Assembly (NCBI RefSeq): GCF_010389155.1 | Contig: NC_057763.1 | Span: forward strand, 9,672,649-9,736,648 | DNA: 64,000 nucleotides | Reading direction: 5' to 3' | From: Erigeron canadensis | Lineage: Eukaryota; Streptophyta; Magnoliopsida; Asterales; Asteraceae | In this document: in pieces, positions 22,890 through 35,369 of the stretch | Layout of the letters: each line of letters starts with the position of its first letter | How positions within the stretch are numbered: the first letter of the stretch is position 1 | The notes under the pieces: model-generated | What the model was told of the DNA's origin: nothing | The model's database searches: none | The model's input: the letters and a program-made list of their open reading frames with translations, nothing else | Made by a program: the position numbers and the translations under genes

Positions 22890-23900
22890 TGTTAGGACCA
22901 GTTTTGACTAAAACTGGCTAGTCTCCAGTTGTATCTGGAGACTAGAAGATTTGTAAAGACATATATTGAAGTCTAGTTGCAACGTACAGTTAATGCAACT
23001 AAAGACTTCCTCAAGTTGAGATCTGATCAGAACTGAAGACATTCCAATTGACGTTGAAGACAACAAGCGAAAGATAGAGAATGACAATGGTAGCGAATCT
23101 CAATTGGCATTCTACACAGATAGAAACAGGAGAATATCAGTCTAAAGTCATTACAATGCTTTACACTGTTTACGAGGAAAACCTTTTTGCTTTATGCAGC
23201 TTTATACAGACAATATCATTTGTCTATGATTAAAATACAAAAGTGCATAAAGCAGGTTGGATAAAGTAACATATTGACTTACTTTATCAAGCATTTCAAA
23301 GGAACTCACCTAGTTTCCTTAAATGCTGTAAACCATATCTATATAACAAAGTTGGAATCCCAATGCCAACTTTGTCTATAAATAGAGGTCTTTGCACAAC
23401 AAGAATATAACTTTGCATATTCAGACTTTTGCAATATTCTTCGTGTACTTGTGCAATATTCTCTCAATCGCAAAAGGGAACACTTCACAACTTTAAGTGT
23501 GTCGATTGTGTAAGAGAATTTCCAAGTATAGATCATTTGTATTTCATAGGTTGTTAGGATATTTACATTTATGTATTATCTTGGTTCCACAACAACCTTG
23601 TATTTTATTTAGCATTAATAAATAAAATACATTTGAAAACTACAATTTGGTCTCACCATTTTTACTTTGTTGTATTTACTTATTGCACTGTCGTTTCCTT
23701 ATTGTCACCTGCTAAGTAATCTAACTAAGGACTTGGTATATATTCACTGTAACTGGTCATCTCTAGTTCAGTGTTTATATTGCAAAGAAATCTCACCATT
23801 GACATAGAGGTGTCTTCAGTTAGTACCATCTATTTAAGTGGGACTAATAAAACGCACAAAGAAGCGCATGAGCAAAGGTTTGCGATAGACGCAATTAAAA
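22890..23900 (+). repeat. Sirevirus-like LTR, probably solo, right end unclear
   Basis: It starts TGTTAGGACCAG like the RT-S LTR (TGTTAGGTCCAG). It shares the 3' block GGTTCCACAACAACCTTG, TTTATTTAGCATTAATAAATAAAATAC and GGTCTCACCATTT (23580-23660) with 28430-28505. A TATA box CTATAAATAG lies at about 23376. A hairpin-like repeat GTCTCCAG...CTGGAGAC is at 22921-22945. I found no matching target duplication and no primer site after it, so the right border (about 23,850-23,940) is approximate. Confidence 0.65.
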
Positions 23901-24919
23901 ACCCACTCCTTTAGAAGGCTGACGTACTTCGACTTATATCTCTCTTAGAGGTTGTTCAAATGGGTGAGCCGGTGAGCCGGTGTATCTCTTGGTTGTAAGA
24001 CACCAATTTTATTAAAACAAAATCTTATTTCGATAATTCTTAGTCAAGTTTATTCTTTTCAATAAAACAATTTTGCATCACCATTTATATCACAATAAAG
24101 AAGCAAAATAATAAACTTACTAACTATTAACTATTTAATCATGCAACGAGTTATGGTGGGCCACCTAAACATGGTCACTATAGTTAATGTATATGTCTAA
24201 GTCGGATCCCCCTTCAAAGAAGAGGATCATATACTTTAAGTTACCTTGTTTGCGTAAGCTTTTAAACAAACAGTTAGCAAGTAAATACATATAAACATGC
24301 TGACTGGAAAATTCCAACAGCTTCACGACTTGTTTAGACTTGTTTCCAGTCCGAATTAAGCTGAACAACAAACTTGTAGCCGTATGAGTTGGGCATCTAC
24401 AGTCCAAATTTCATCTTCTAATTCATCACGGTTGATTTTATATGAAATTTTTTGTGAACTGACGTCACGCAGAAAAAACAATTACACGAAAAATCCACAT
24501 AGTTACATAATTATCAATTAATTAACCCTAACCATTGGACCATTATGCTAAGCAATTTATATCTATATATCTAAGTAATAATCATAAAGAATTTTGCTTG
24601 AATTCCTTATGAATTTACTTCTATTTAACAACATTAAATATAAAAGATACAAACATGCAACTTATATCAAATAAACATGTTAATTCACATAATCAAAACT
24701 TGCATAGAGGGTTTCAATTAGCCATTAATATAAAATAGGTTGAATTAATAATAAAAACAAAACCCTAATTTTATTTTTATTAAGACCGATTTTAATAAAA
24801 TATAAATAAAGAAAACGATTTTTAACATTATTTATTATTTAAATCGAACCAACCCTAACTACCCCCCTCCCCCCTCTCGTTCAAGTTTTGAACTTTGTAA
24901 CTAATATATCACATATTAA
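23901..24919 (-). other. RT-G 5' leader region, no gene
   Basis: AT-rich sequence between the LTR at 22890 and the RT-G primer site. A short direct repeat GGTGAGCCGGTGAGCCGGTG sits near 23960, TGACGTCA at 24460-24467, and C-rich ACCCCCCTCCCCCCTC at about 24860. The 80-codon minus-strand frame at 24165-24407 shows no family features. Confidence 0.5.
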
Positions 24920-24932
24920 GCTCGTGATACCA
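24920..24932 (-). promoter_or_regulatory. RT-G primer binding site (variant)
   Basis: The minus strand reads TGGTATCACGAGC, a tRNA-Met-type Copia primer site differing slightly from TGGTATCAGAGC. It lies next to an LTR end (TGTTAGAAT on the plus strand). Confidence 0.7.
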
Positions 24933-25760
24933 CTGTTAGAATATATGCATAACTACCAATATAGTAAAACAAGATTGATATTTTTTTTTATCGACGCTTG
25001 ACTTATTTTTAGATCGACACGTATCCCTTTCAAATTTTTAATTTTAAGTTACGTTATAACTATCGAATACTAATATTAATATAACTATTTTAATATATTT
25101 ATTTTGTTTTATGCAAGTATATATGTTATACTAAAATAATATCAATCATTATCTAATTCTGTTTATATATATAATTTAATAATTGTTAAAAATTTTTATA
25201 TAAGTCAATTAAATGAATCAAATAAATAATTCAATTAGTATTTTACATGGATCCGGCCAATTAAGGTTGGGTATATCGATTTTCCCTTTATTCAATCCCC
25301 ACCAATTTTCATTCATCCCCACGAACATGTTGTTAAATCGATATGAAATTATATCATCAAGGTTGGCAAATTATCACTTCGACTGACCAAATAATAAAAC
25401 TTAATTGATAATGTATCATCTTATAATGTGCACAAATTTTTATCTCATTATTGTGTTTTTTTCATAATAATATTAAACATGGGTGATTTTTGTGATTTTG
25501 CATTGTTTTCGTCATATGACATATATATCTTTGTTCAACTCTCTCTTTTTTTTTTTTATGTAAGCTTTTAGGCATCTCTGTATTGGTGTTTGTTTTAATA
25601 ATGTCATAAAATTTGTCCAATTTTTATTCGTTGTGATTCTTTTAATTGTTTGCCGTTGTTTTTGATTTCATCACTAGACAACGTTATTTATTTATTTATT
25701 ATTACAATGGTTTTTAAGGACCATATCATAAGGTTCATAAGGTTTATTATTACCTTTTTT

Positions 25761-26815
25761 TAATACGGTGATTGAATGTGAACAGTGTTTACATTAAATC
25801 GATATATATTTGAAGTACTAAAACTATAATGCAGTCATTGTTAGAAGAGATGGTTTTGGGGGTTTTTTAAATTTTGAAGAACACAGGTTCGATGCTTTAC
25901 ACTTCTTTTTATTTTTTTACTTATAAGTTTATATGAGTAACATATTGTTTACTATCTACCCTATAAATAAATGAGAAGGTTGAGGCACACTAGATACCTC
26001 TTATAACCATTGAAATTATATTTTCTCCTTATAACACTTGAAACTCCATATAAATTAACTAAATTTATTTATCTTTTTTTCTTTTTCTATAATTTGAAAT
26101 TATACTGTTTTCTGTATTGACGTTTTTTTTAGTGACACCTGTTTCTTTGTTTTATTACACATAAATAATATTTAGTTTTCTTTTTGTTAGAGGTTTGCAT
26201 TACATATTTTTTTTTATAACTATATTGTTGATGTTTTAAGTTTTTATTACTTATTTGATTTTATATTAGATGTTTATTATAAATAAACCTTCTTTAATAT
26301 GGTAATTGAATGTGAACAGTGTTTACATTAAATCGGTATATATTTGAAGTACCAAACTTATAATAAAGTCGTTGTTAGAAAAGTTGGTTTTGGGGGTTTT
26401 TATTTTGAAGCACACATGTTCAAATATTTACACTTTTTTTTTTATAAGTTTATATGAGTAACATAATGTTTACTATCTACTTTATAAATAAATAAAAAGG
26501 TTGAAGTACATTAGATACCCCATATAACCTTAAAATTATATTTTCTCGATCCTTATAACACTTGACACCTCATATAAATTAAATAAATTTTTTTACCTTT
26601 TTTCTTTTTCTATAATTTGAAATTATACTGTTTTCTGGTTTGACGTATTTTAGTGACACGTGTATTTTTGTTTTATTACACATAATTAATATTTAGTTTT
26701 CTTTATGTTAGAGGTTTGCATTACATATTTTTTTTTATAACAATATTGTTGATGTTTATAAGTTTTTATTACTTATTCGATTTTACGTCAGACGTTTATT
26801 ATAAATAAGTATAAA
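25761..26815. repeat. 534-bp tandem duplication
   Basis: Two copies, 25761-26294 and 26295-about 26815. Each begins TAATA(C/T)GGTRATTGAATG and shares GTGAACAGTGTTTACATTAAATC, GGTTTTGGGGGTTTTT, TTTATATGAGTAACATA and AGAGGTTTGCATTACATA. They differ at many scattered positions, so the duplication is old. No coding sequence. Confidence 0.88.
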
Positions 26816-26860
26816 GTTTTCTATAAATAAAATTACATATAAATATGAATAATGAGTCAA

Positions 26861-26890
26861 CTGTGCAACACGCACGGGTATTAACACTAG
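26861..26890 (+). mobile_element. Helitron-like 3' terminus (tentative)
   Basis: A short GC stem GTGC(AACAC)GCAC followed about 12 nt later by CACTAG resembles a Helitron 3' end (hairpin, then CTRR). The next base is C where T is usual, and no 5' TC end was found. If real, the element would be the AT-rich insertion holding the tandem duplication. Confidence 0.3.
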
Positions 26891-27537
26891 CTATCAAATA
26901 AACAATCACGAGTACGCAACGGAAAGAAATGCATATGTAATAATATTAATTAACAAGCAATTCCAAAATAAAACTAAACATAGATTATTATGATACTCTT
27001 TAATTCCCATGAAAACTAATAACTAGTTTTCGGTGGCATTGATTATTCGAATAAGTCGACCGAGAGAATCGAATATCATAATGCGAATGATTTAAGTTTG
27101 CTTAGTGAGTGCGAGGTTCTCGCAACATCCAATATAGTGTACACTTGTAACATATATTCTTAAATTAGTTAAATTGATAATTTATTAACTCCATATTCCA
27201 CGTTCATGCCAACGTTACATTATTACGAAGATATGTATTCTCAACTAAGTGGAAATCATGCCGTTAATACAGAAGTTCTGATACATAGGTTTGTGGAAGG
27301 TGAATGTGTGTAGAATGTGTAAGTGTGTGACTAAATTGTAGCATATGCACAAGCAATTACTATTTATAATCATAAGTTATCTAGTGATTCAAATCTAATT
27401 TTGTTTGTGTGTAGGTGTAAGTACGTGTACGTAGAGATTCGAGAGACAACGTTGTTGAGAAAGGAAAAGAAGAATGTTTCATTAATGATTATAATATTGC
27501 ACCTTACATTAAAATTATTGTAGTTTAAATATCCAAT

Positions 27538-27710
27538 GATTGGGTTTATAGAATACTATCTATTAGATCTTCAAACAACATGTTAGGTGCAGTTGAACCT
27601 AGAACATCGGTATCTGTATGAATCTAGGTGTGCAGAATCCACCTAAATTTGTTCTTGAGTCTTTTGATAAAATCACACACACATATATATGATAAAAATA
27701 AGAGATAAAC
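27538..27710 (-). repeat. RT-D LTR, outer part (split by RT-S)
   Basis: On the minus strand this segment matches the 3' part of the RT-D LTR at 55592 (TTTATCTCTTATT, then GGATTC(C/T)GCACA, then AGATCT). The RT-S insertion at 27711 separates it from the rest at 40838-41390, and the flanking TAAAC duplication joins them. The outer border is approximate. Confidence 0.65.
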
Positions 27711-28691
27711 TGTTAGGTCCAGATTTACTAGATTCACTCTAGACATAACTATTAGAGCCCTCTGAAGATTTATCCAGAAATTATGTGAAGACCAGTGAAC
27801 CATTTACTTGTACAGAAATCTGGATTCCACTAGATTGGTTTACTGGACTTCAGTCCAGTCAAGATCTTTCCACTGAAAAACATTCTCACTGAAGTCAAAG
27901 ACTGAAGTCTGAAGAAAGAAGTCTGACAAATAGCGTAGCTCACTGAAAGACTTACCAGATCTCCTGACTGGAGTCCTTGTTTGTGTTCTAGACCTTACAA
28001 GTCTGAACACTGATTACGAGGAATTGACTTTATGCCTTTACATGCCTTTAACCGGACAATCCATTTGTCCTTTGTTAAAAGCCTTACTCGCATGTAAAGG
28101 TGGTTGGTTAATTAGAAGACAAGTCACTGTCATGTGACTTTATTTTTGTACTTTAATCAATGTTGTTAAGGAATTAATGTAATTTCCTTAAATGCATGTA
28201 ACCATATTTGTACGGCAAAAAGAATATTATATTTATTTTTTTTGCCTATAAATACCAAGTCACTTCCTCATCCAAAATATACTTTTGCAATTTAGTGCCT
28301 TTGCTCAAATACTCTCGATCTAAACAGTTATACTTCACAACTTTAATTATTTCGATCAAAGAGTTTATTTAGCAAAGATTAGATCACTTGTAATTCATAG
28401 GTTGTTTAGATACTTACTTTGTAATATCTTGTTCCGCAACAACCTTGTATTTTATTTAACATCAATAAATAAAACACACTTGAAAATTATATTGTGTCTC
28501 ACCATTTACTTATTTGCTTATCTTTATATTGCTTAAGTACGTATTACATTATATATATTCTTGCATTTATATTAATCGTAATACTAGTCCAATCTAGTGC
28601 TTACTTGACCTTTAATACTAGTCATCTCTAGTGATTACTTGATTTGTTATTCTACACTTGTGGGTTAAACCATCGAGTGAGGGACTTTACA
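27711..28691 (+). repeat. RT-S 5' LTR
   Basis: 981 bp, TGTTAGGTCC to GGGACTTTACA. TATA box CCTATAAATACC at about 28244-28255. A likely polyadenylation region with AATAAA near 28465. The sequence is rich in short ACTGGA/TCCAGT-type motifs over the first 300 bp. Confidence 0.95.
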
Positions 28692-28693
28692 AT

Positions 28694-28705
28694 TGGTATC
28701 AGAGC
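28694..28705 (+). promoter_or_regulatory. RT-S primer binding site
   Basis: TGGTATCAGAGC, 2 nt after the LTR end; complementary to the 3' end of initiator tRNA-Met. It is followed 38 nt later by the gag ATG. Confidence 0.95.
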
Positions 28706-28743
28706 AGAAGGGTAACATACTTGCCTAGATCTGCATTCTCTCG

Positions 28744-31062
28744 ATGGCCAACCCAGAGAATACACAAGGAAACCCTTTAAATGCTGGACCTCCACCCATA
28801 AATGAATTTGAACAAACCAATGACCATGCTAACAATAATCCTCCACCACCACCTCATATTCCTGCTTCTCCACACGTGCATGTGCACTACTCGAATACTC
28901 CTGTTCCCAAATTCAGTGGGAATGGTGATGAATTTGGCACGTGGAAGGCTAGGATGTTATTACATGTTACTGGTATTGAGAGGAATATGCTTAAAATTTT
29001 AAATGGAGGACCCTATATTCCTAGAAGTCCCCTCGATCCACTTCTTGATCCAACTGGAGCAAGATCTGGGAGAGAAAAGAGAGAGGAACATTGGTCTGAA
29101 GAGGAAAGGAGACTTGTCAATATTGACACTACCTTAAAAGTCATGATCCTCGGGGCTGTTCCTGAAGCTCTAATTCCTACACTAGTGCTTTATCCCAGTG
29201 CCAAAAGCATGTGGGATGAACTAGTGAACCAGTATGAAGGTGGTGATGATACTATTGTTACCAGGAAAGTGGCCTTAAATAAGAAGTACGTGTCATTTTT
29301 TGCCTTACCAAATGAATCATTAACTGGTACCTACACCAGATTTATATCTATCATAAACTAGTTAAGAGGGCTTGGGGTAGAGAAGGACAAGGACATACTT
29401 CTTGAAAAATTTTGTGATATTCTACCTTCAAAATGGTCTCATATGATCGTGGTCTTGAGACAAGGTAAAACCTTGCATTCCCATACTCTGTCATCTTTGT
29501 ATGGAGCCTTCAGATTCACTGAAGAGAATCAAGCCCAGAGAATTGAGGCAGAAAAAAATGCTATTAATCATGCTTCCAGTAGTTCCCCAGTGGTTAGTCA
29601 TACTGAACCACCATGTGCAGCATTAATGTCTTCCGAGAATGTATTCTCTATGAAGAAGATGATGTCTGAATTAATGGATTCTGGAGTCATGAATAATATC
29701 TCTCCAGATTACGATGAAACTGACAGTGATATTCTAATGGCTATGATGGCTAAAACGTTTAACCGTTTCAAAGCCAGAGCTAACAGACCCACTGGACACA
29801 ATGCACACAGTTCTTCCACTGATAAGACCAATTTGACATGCTTCAAGTGTGGCAGAAAAGGTCACTTCATGAAAGAGTGCAAGTCCAATCAGTTTGTCTC
29901 ACAATATGGTCCATCACCTTCTTATAACAAGCCTGATGATAGCTACAGATTAAAATACAAAAAGCTTAAGGCTCAAATTGCTCTCATGTCTTCAGAAAAA
30001 GATAATAATAAATGCATGGTGGCAAAAGAAGAATGGGTTCCCTCTGATGACTCATCAGTCGATGATGAAGAGGAAAGAGATTGTTGTTACATGGCTCTAG
30101 CTGATGAAGAGCATCTGGTGAAAGAAGATGTCACATCTGGAAGATGGGTGGACATTGTCATTAAAAAGGTAATAGATTATGACAAAGAAACTGATCCTGA
30201 GTTAAAATTGGACATTGCTGAAGCTTTAAACTCTGATTTAATGTTTGTGGAAACTGTTCGTTCAGAAATGTCAAATAATTTTGAAACAGATTTTTCTGAA
30301 ATGACAAAAGAATTGCAAGATATTGAACTAGCTTTCAAAGCACAAGTTTTGGTTACTGAACAACTGGTCCAAGAAAAGGAAGAAATAGAAAATCTTTTAT
30401 CAAAAGAAAAACTTGTTATCCAGTCATGGCTTGAGACCAAGAAACCATATGATGCTGCACGTAACCAATACCTCTCCCAAAAACGTGCATATCTAGGGGG
30501 TGATGTTAATGCTGCTGCATTAATACCTGTTGTTGATCGACTGCCTGAAGTGTTAAAACCTAGCACTATCTATGATGAACCAACAATACCCAAAACTTGT
30601 ATTATTCCTCCTGTTCAATTGTCTGAGGTTAAGACTGGAGCTCCATAGATGAATGCTCCAGTCAAGAAGGGTAAGCAGAATAAACCTTTGCCTCAATCTT
30701 CTTCTAAAGAACCCCAGGTTCAGAAAAAGAAGAATGTTGTTCCTCTACCTAAGCCAAAAGTACAGTCAACTGGAAAGGCTATGGTGTCATCTGAAGAAAA
30801 TATTTTGTTAAGGTTAGAAAGTCAGTTTCAACTACTGGCACGACAAGTTCAAAGTTGTAATGCAAGAATTAACAATTTTGAGGGTACTTCATCTGGCCCT
30901 AAACAAAATACAAAACCTTTTTCAAAGAAAGAAAAATCGAGCACACCTATTGTTAAGCAAAAGAAAAAGGTTTCAAAACTGTCAGCTCCAGTGGTGTTTA
31001 CTGAGAAACCCACTATTTTTGAAAGTGAAATCAACCAGATACCTGCTGGGATCCATCCTTGT
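28744..31062 (+). pseudogene. RT-S gag
   Basis: A single frame from ATG 28744, interrupted by TAG at 29359-29361 and TAG at 30646-30648, then shifting frame near 31050 into pol. Pro/Asn-rich N-terminus, gag core (PVPKFSGNGDEFGTWKARMLLH, MWDELVNQYEGG), knuckle CFKCGRKGHFMKEC at 29839-29880 with all four ligands intact, then acidic and coiled-coil stretches (residues 270-400) and a Lys/Gln-rich basic tail. Gag would assemble the particle and package RNA. The long tail behind the knuckle is usual for sireviruses. The 29359 stop removes most of the protein including the knuckle. Confidence 0.9.
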
Positions 31063-34000
31063 GGATCCAGAGAACCCATCAGTCGATGGGTTCGCAAACC
31101 TTCAAACTAATAATCTGGTGGATATGCAGGGCGATCAAAAGAAATATATTTGGTATCTTGACAGCGCTGCTGGCAGGACAATGACCGGATGTAAGACCCT
31201 GCTAGAGGAGTTCGAAGTTTCAGACGGACCCTCCATTACTTTTGGAAATGATGGTTCTGGAAAGACTAAGGGATATGGTGTTCTGAACAATGGTCAAGTA
31301 AAATTCAGACGAGTAGCTTATGTAAATGGGTTGAAGTACAATCTCATAAGTGTGAGCCAGTTGTGTGATGATGGCTACCAGGTGTTATTCAACATCTCTC
31401 AAGGCATCATATTTAATAAGGATTGGAAGGTAGTACTGATTGCTCCCAGGAAAGGGAATTTGTACATAATGGATATGGAAAGCTCTCCTTCAGAGCAGTG
31501 TTTCTATACTAAGGCTAATGAAGACACAAACTGGCTATGGCATAAAAGGTTGTCCCATTTAAATTTCAAAAATATCAACAAGTTGTCCAGAAAACAACTT
31601 GCAGATGGGATACCTTATGTCTCTTTCAAAAAGGAAAGGCCATGTCCAGGATGTGAGATGGGGAAGCAGAAACGCACCAGTTTCAAAACAAAACAGAATT
31701 TTAGCATATCTGAACCTCTTCACATGCTTCATATGGACCTCTTCGGTCCAGTGAATGTTCAGATTCGTGCTGGTAAGAAATATACCCTGGTAGTTGTTGA
31801 TGAATACTCCAGATATTGTTGGGTAATATTTCTTAGATCAAAGAATGAAACTGTTGCTGAAATCATCGCTCTTATCAAGCAAATTGAACTCAAATACAAG
31901 CGAAAAGTGTGTCAGTTAAGAAGTGATAATGGAACAGAATTCCAGAATGCAACTCTGGAGAAATTCTGCACTGACACTGGCATCTCCCAGAATTTCTCAT
32001 CAACGCATACACCAGAATAGAATGGAGTTGTGGAAAGAAAGAACAGAACGCTGATAGAAGCTGCCAGGAGTATGCTTGCTGAATCTGGTCTTCCTAAAAT
32101 GTACTGGGCTGAAGCAATTGCAACCGCTTGTCATACACAAAATCGCTCAGTATACGTGAAGAGACACAAGAAGACATCCTATGAAATATTGAGAAATAGA
32201 AAACCAAATATTGGTTATTTTCACGTTTTTGGATGTCCAGTATACATTCTGAACGACTCCAGTCAGTTAGGCAAATTTGATGCCAAAGCTGATGAGGGAT
32301 ATTTCTTAAGATATTCAGCCATTCGCAAAGCCTTCAGAGTCTACAACAAGAGACTGGAAAAGGTCCAGGAGTCAATACATGTCACATTTGATGAGTCAAA
32401 TGAAGCAATCAATAAAAGGCCAACCCTTAATTTTCCCTCAGAAAGTCCAATTATCTTTGGTGAATCTGATCCTATCAACTACAATAAAGATTTATCTGAT
32501 AAAGATGCTTCCAGTCATCCTGACTTGGAACCAGTGCAATTTGAAAAACCTTCCAGTAATACTTCATTCTATCCTTCAATAAGTTTCAAACTACCCTCTA
32601 AACTTGTTATTGGATCAGATGTTCGTACTACTCCTCCAGTATCAGATTCAATTGATCTTGAGCCAGTAATCCAAGAAATGCCTTTAAATGAAGAATTTCA
32701 TGATGCAAATCGTGATCTTACAGATTTTGATGAAGATGCTGAATTTGTCTGGCAAGATCCTACTCCAGAGAATCAATTGAATTCTTGCACTGATATTGTT
32801 GTAAGAAACAATCCTGGTCAATACTCTAAGTGGACAAAAGCTCACCCAATCACCCAGATTATAGGTGACTCCAGTAGAGAGGTTTAGACTAGAAGTGCCT
32901 CTAGTGAACAATATTTATATGTCAGCTTCTTGTCACTGATGGAACCAAAGAAGATTGACGAGGCATTGAATGACCCAAGCTGGGTGATAGCTATGCAAGA
33001 AGAGCTTCACCAGTTTGAACGAAATAAAGTTTGGAATCTAGTTCCTCCTCCAGTTGGCAAGAAAGAACCAATTGGAACCAGATGGGTCTTTTGGAATAAA
33101 GTTAACAAAGATGGTCATGTGGTCAGAAATAAGGCCAGATTGGTGGCACAAGGGTATGTCCAGACAAACCTTGACTTTGAAGAATCATTTGCACCAGTAG
33201 CAAGGTTATAAGCCATCAGAATGTTTTTAGCATTTTTGAATGGAGAATTAGAAGAAGAAGTTTTTGTCAAGCAACCTCCAGGCTTCATTAATGAAAAGCA
33301 TCCACCTTGGGTATATCGTCTGGACAAGGCACTGTATGGCCTCAGACAAGCCCCTCGAGCCTGGTATGATACTCTGACCAAACATTTATCAGAAAATGGT
33401 TTCAAAAGAGGTGCAATTGACAATACCTTATTTATTCTTCGTGAAAGAGGTAATCTTCTGTTGGTACAAGTTTATGTTGATGTTATTATTTTTGGTTCTA
33501 CTGATGAATCTTTGTGCAAGAAATTTTCAAAAATCATGTCTTCAAAATTTGTTAATGGGTGAATTAACATTTTTTCTTGAACTCCAGATTAAACAAACCA
33601 GTGATGGTATTTTTATTAATCAAGAAAAATATGTTAGAGATATTTTAAGAAAATTCGATATGAACTCTTCACCCTCAAAATCAACTCCTATTTCTGCACC
33701 TTTAACAATAGATTCAGACCCTGATGGGAAGGCAGTGAACACCACTGTCTATAGAGGCATGATTGGTTCACTAATGTATTTAATTGCCAGTAGACCAGAT
33801 ATAATGTTTGCAACATGTCTTTGTGCCAGATATCAGTCTAACCCAAAAGAATCTCATCTGGCGGCTGTAAAGCGCATTCTAAAGTACCTTAAGGGTACTC
33901 CCAGTTTGGGTCTTTGGTATCCCAAAGGCTCAGGCTTAGATCTAATGGGTTATTCAGATTTAGATCATGCAGGTTGTAAGATAGACAGGAAATCCACTAC

Positions 34001-34406
34001 TGGTGGATGTCATTTCCTTGGTGGCAAACTGGTAAGCTGGACCAGTAAGAATAAAACTTCAGTCTCTTTATCCACTGCTGAAGCAGAATATGTGTCTGCA
34101 GCCAGTTGTTGTGCTCAGATACTCTGGATGAAGCACCAGTTGCTTGATTATGGTATTAAGTATTCAAAGACTCCTATCTTTTGTGACAATACCAGTGCCA
34201 TTGCTATCTCAAACAATCCAGTCATGCATTCCAAGACGAAACACATTGATGTCAGGTATCATTTTATTCGTGATCATGTAATGAAGAATGATGTTAAAAT
34301 CCACTTTATTCCCACTGATAAACAACTTGCTGACATTTTTACAAAACCTTTGGATGAGAAAACTTTTCAAAATCTTGTCAGTGAGTTGGGAATGTTGAAC
34401 CCTTAA
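31063..34406 (+). pseudogene. RT-S pol: protease, integrase, reverse transcriptase, RNase H
   Basis: Protease near 31151-31190 reads WYLDSAAGRTMTG, so the usual DSG has lost its Gly. The pre-integrase HHCC (31541-31660) is intact. Integrase Asp 31736, Asp 31925 and Glu 32033 are all present, but TAG 32018-32020 lies between the last two. RT has stops at 32885-32887 and 33209-33211. A deletion near 33238 removes about 16 residues, including the block with the first catalytic Asp, and the active site reads YVDV at 33473-33484. A frameshift near 33550 leads into RNase H (DLDHAGC, STAEAEYVSA, CDNTSAI), whose catalytic residues look intact, ending at 34404-34406. Non-functional. Confidence 0.94.
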
Positions 34407-35207
34407 TCTAGAACCTTGTTTTGAACGCCTTTGTGACACTGGCAGGGTTCTTTGATTCCAGATTTATAAATCTATGCCAGTAAAGCTATCGAACGCCTTT
34501 GTGATACTATCTTTGCACTGATAGATTTATGGATCACCATTCCAGGGGGAAAGACTCAGACCACATTTTTTTTATATATATCTAAGTTTCAGGGGGAATT
34601 TATTAATTTATTTTCTCACTGGACAAATTTTTCTAAAAAATGATTCTAGTACCTTGTAAATGTTTCCCTCTCATTAATACTGAATAAGTTGATGTGCATG
34701 TTTGAAGTAACTCTTGTTGCTTTGTAAATGTGTCCCTCTCATTTGTTTATATTAGTTGATGTGCGTGTTTAAGGATTACCAGAATGGTCAATCTGGGTAT
34801 TTACTGGAGTGTCCCTCCAGTGTACCATTAATGGATGTCTGTACTGGCCTAATCCACCAGTGAAACTGGAGTGTCCAGTCAACCTCCAGATGCATTAAAA
34901 TGAGTTTATGTGTGTCAAATCATTTCTTTTTAATATTTTAAGGATAGTGCATGCCAGCCCTACAAATTTTTATCTGGACAGTTACTGTTTAGCGTACGTA
35001 GCATGACACTTTCAATTTGAATGATGGTTTTTGTTACCTTGGGAAGACAAAAAGTGTTAGTGGGTATTTTTGTGGGCTGTCAACCGTCATACATTTATGT
35101 GTGATGGGAAACATTAAATGCCGATGTCAAAACCGGTCAAAACCGATCAAAACTGTTTTGAATTCTTTTTTAAACTTACCATTTTGAATTCCTTTTTCTC
35201 TTTCCTT
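34407..35207 (+). other. RT-S spacer between pol and additional ORF
   Basis: About 0.8 kb without a gene. It contains two purine-rich PPT-like runs, CCAGGGGGAAAGA near 34550 and CAGGGGGAATTT near 34590. A diverged repeat pair (GAACGCCTTTGTGA at about 34420 and 34490) and a pair of TTGTAAATGTKTCCCTCTCATT blocks (about 34656 and 34723) follow. Extra purine tracts in this spacer are a known sirevirus trait. Confidence 0.6.
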
Positions 35208-35215
35208 TATAAATA
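35208..35215 (+). promoter_or_regulatory. Internal TATA box upstream of the RT-S additional ORF
   Basis: TATAAATA in a pyrimidine-rich setting (TTTCCTTTATAAATACTCGC), 155-162 bp before the ATG at 35370. The same octamer is in the RT-S LTR promoter. It suggests separate transcription of the aORF; activity is inference. Confidence 0.45.
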
Positions 35216-35369
35216 CTCGCATTTACCTTCACTTCAGATTCATCTCGAAAAATCATTTACTCCCAAATCTTCAAATTCCTTCATTTATTTCCTTCTTCAT
35301 TTACTCTCCAATCATCATCATCTCTCTTATTAAATTTCAGCTTTCACTTTCATTTTCATAATATCTATA

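Larger units (their letters stand above)
24934..27537 (-). repeat. RT-G 5' LTR, interrupted by an AT-rich insertion
   Basis: The inner end is at 24934 (plus strand TGTTAGAATATATGC). LTR-like sequence resumes after about 26890 and includes a minus-strand TATAAATAG near 27363. The middle (about 24990-26890) is different, very AT-rich, and holds the 534-bp tandem duplication. The outer end near 27,540 is uncertain because it abuts the RT-D LTR. Confidence 0.55.

Noticed and set aside
24165..24407. 80-codon minus-strand ORF with a hydrophobic stretch
   Set aside because: No conserved motif, lies in the RT-G leader, no promoter or partner; chance frame.
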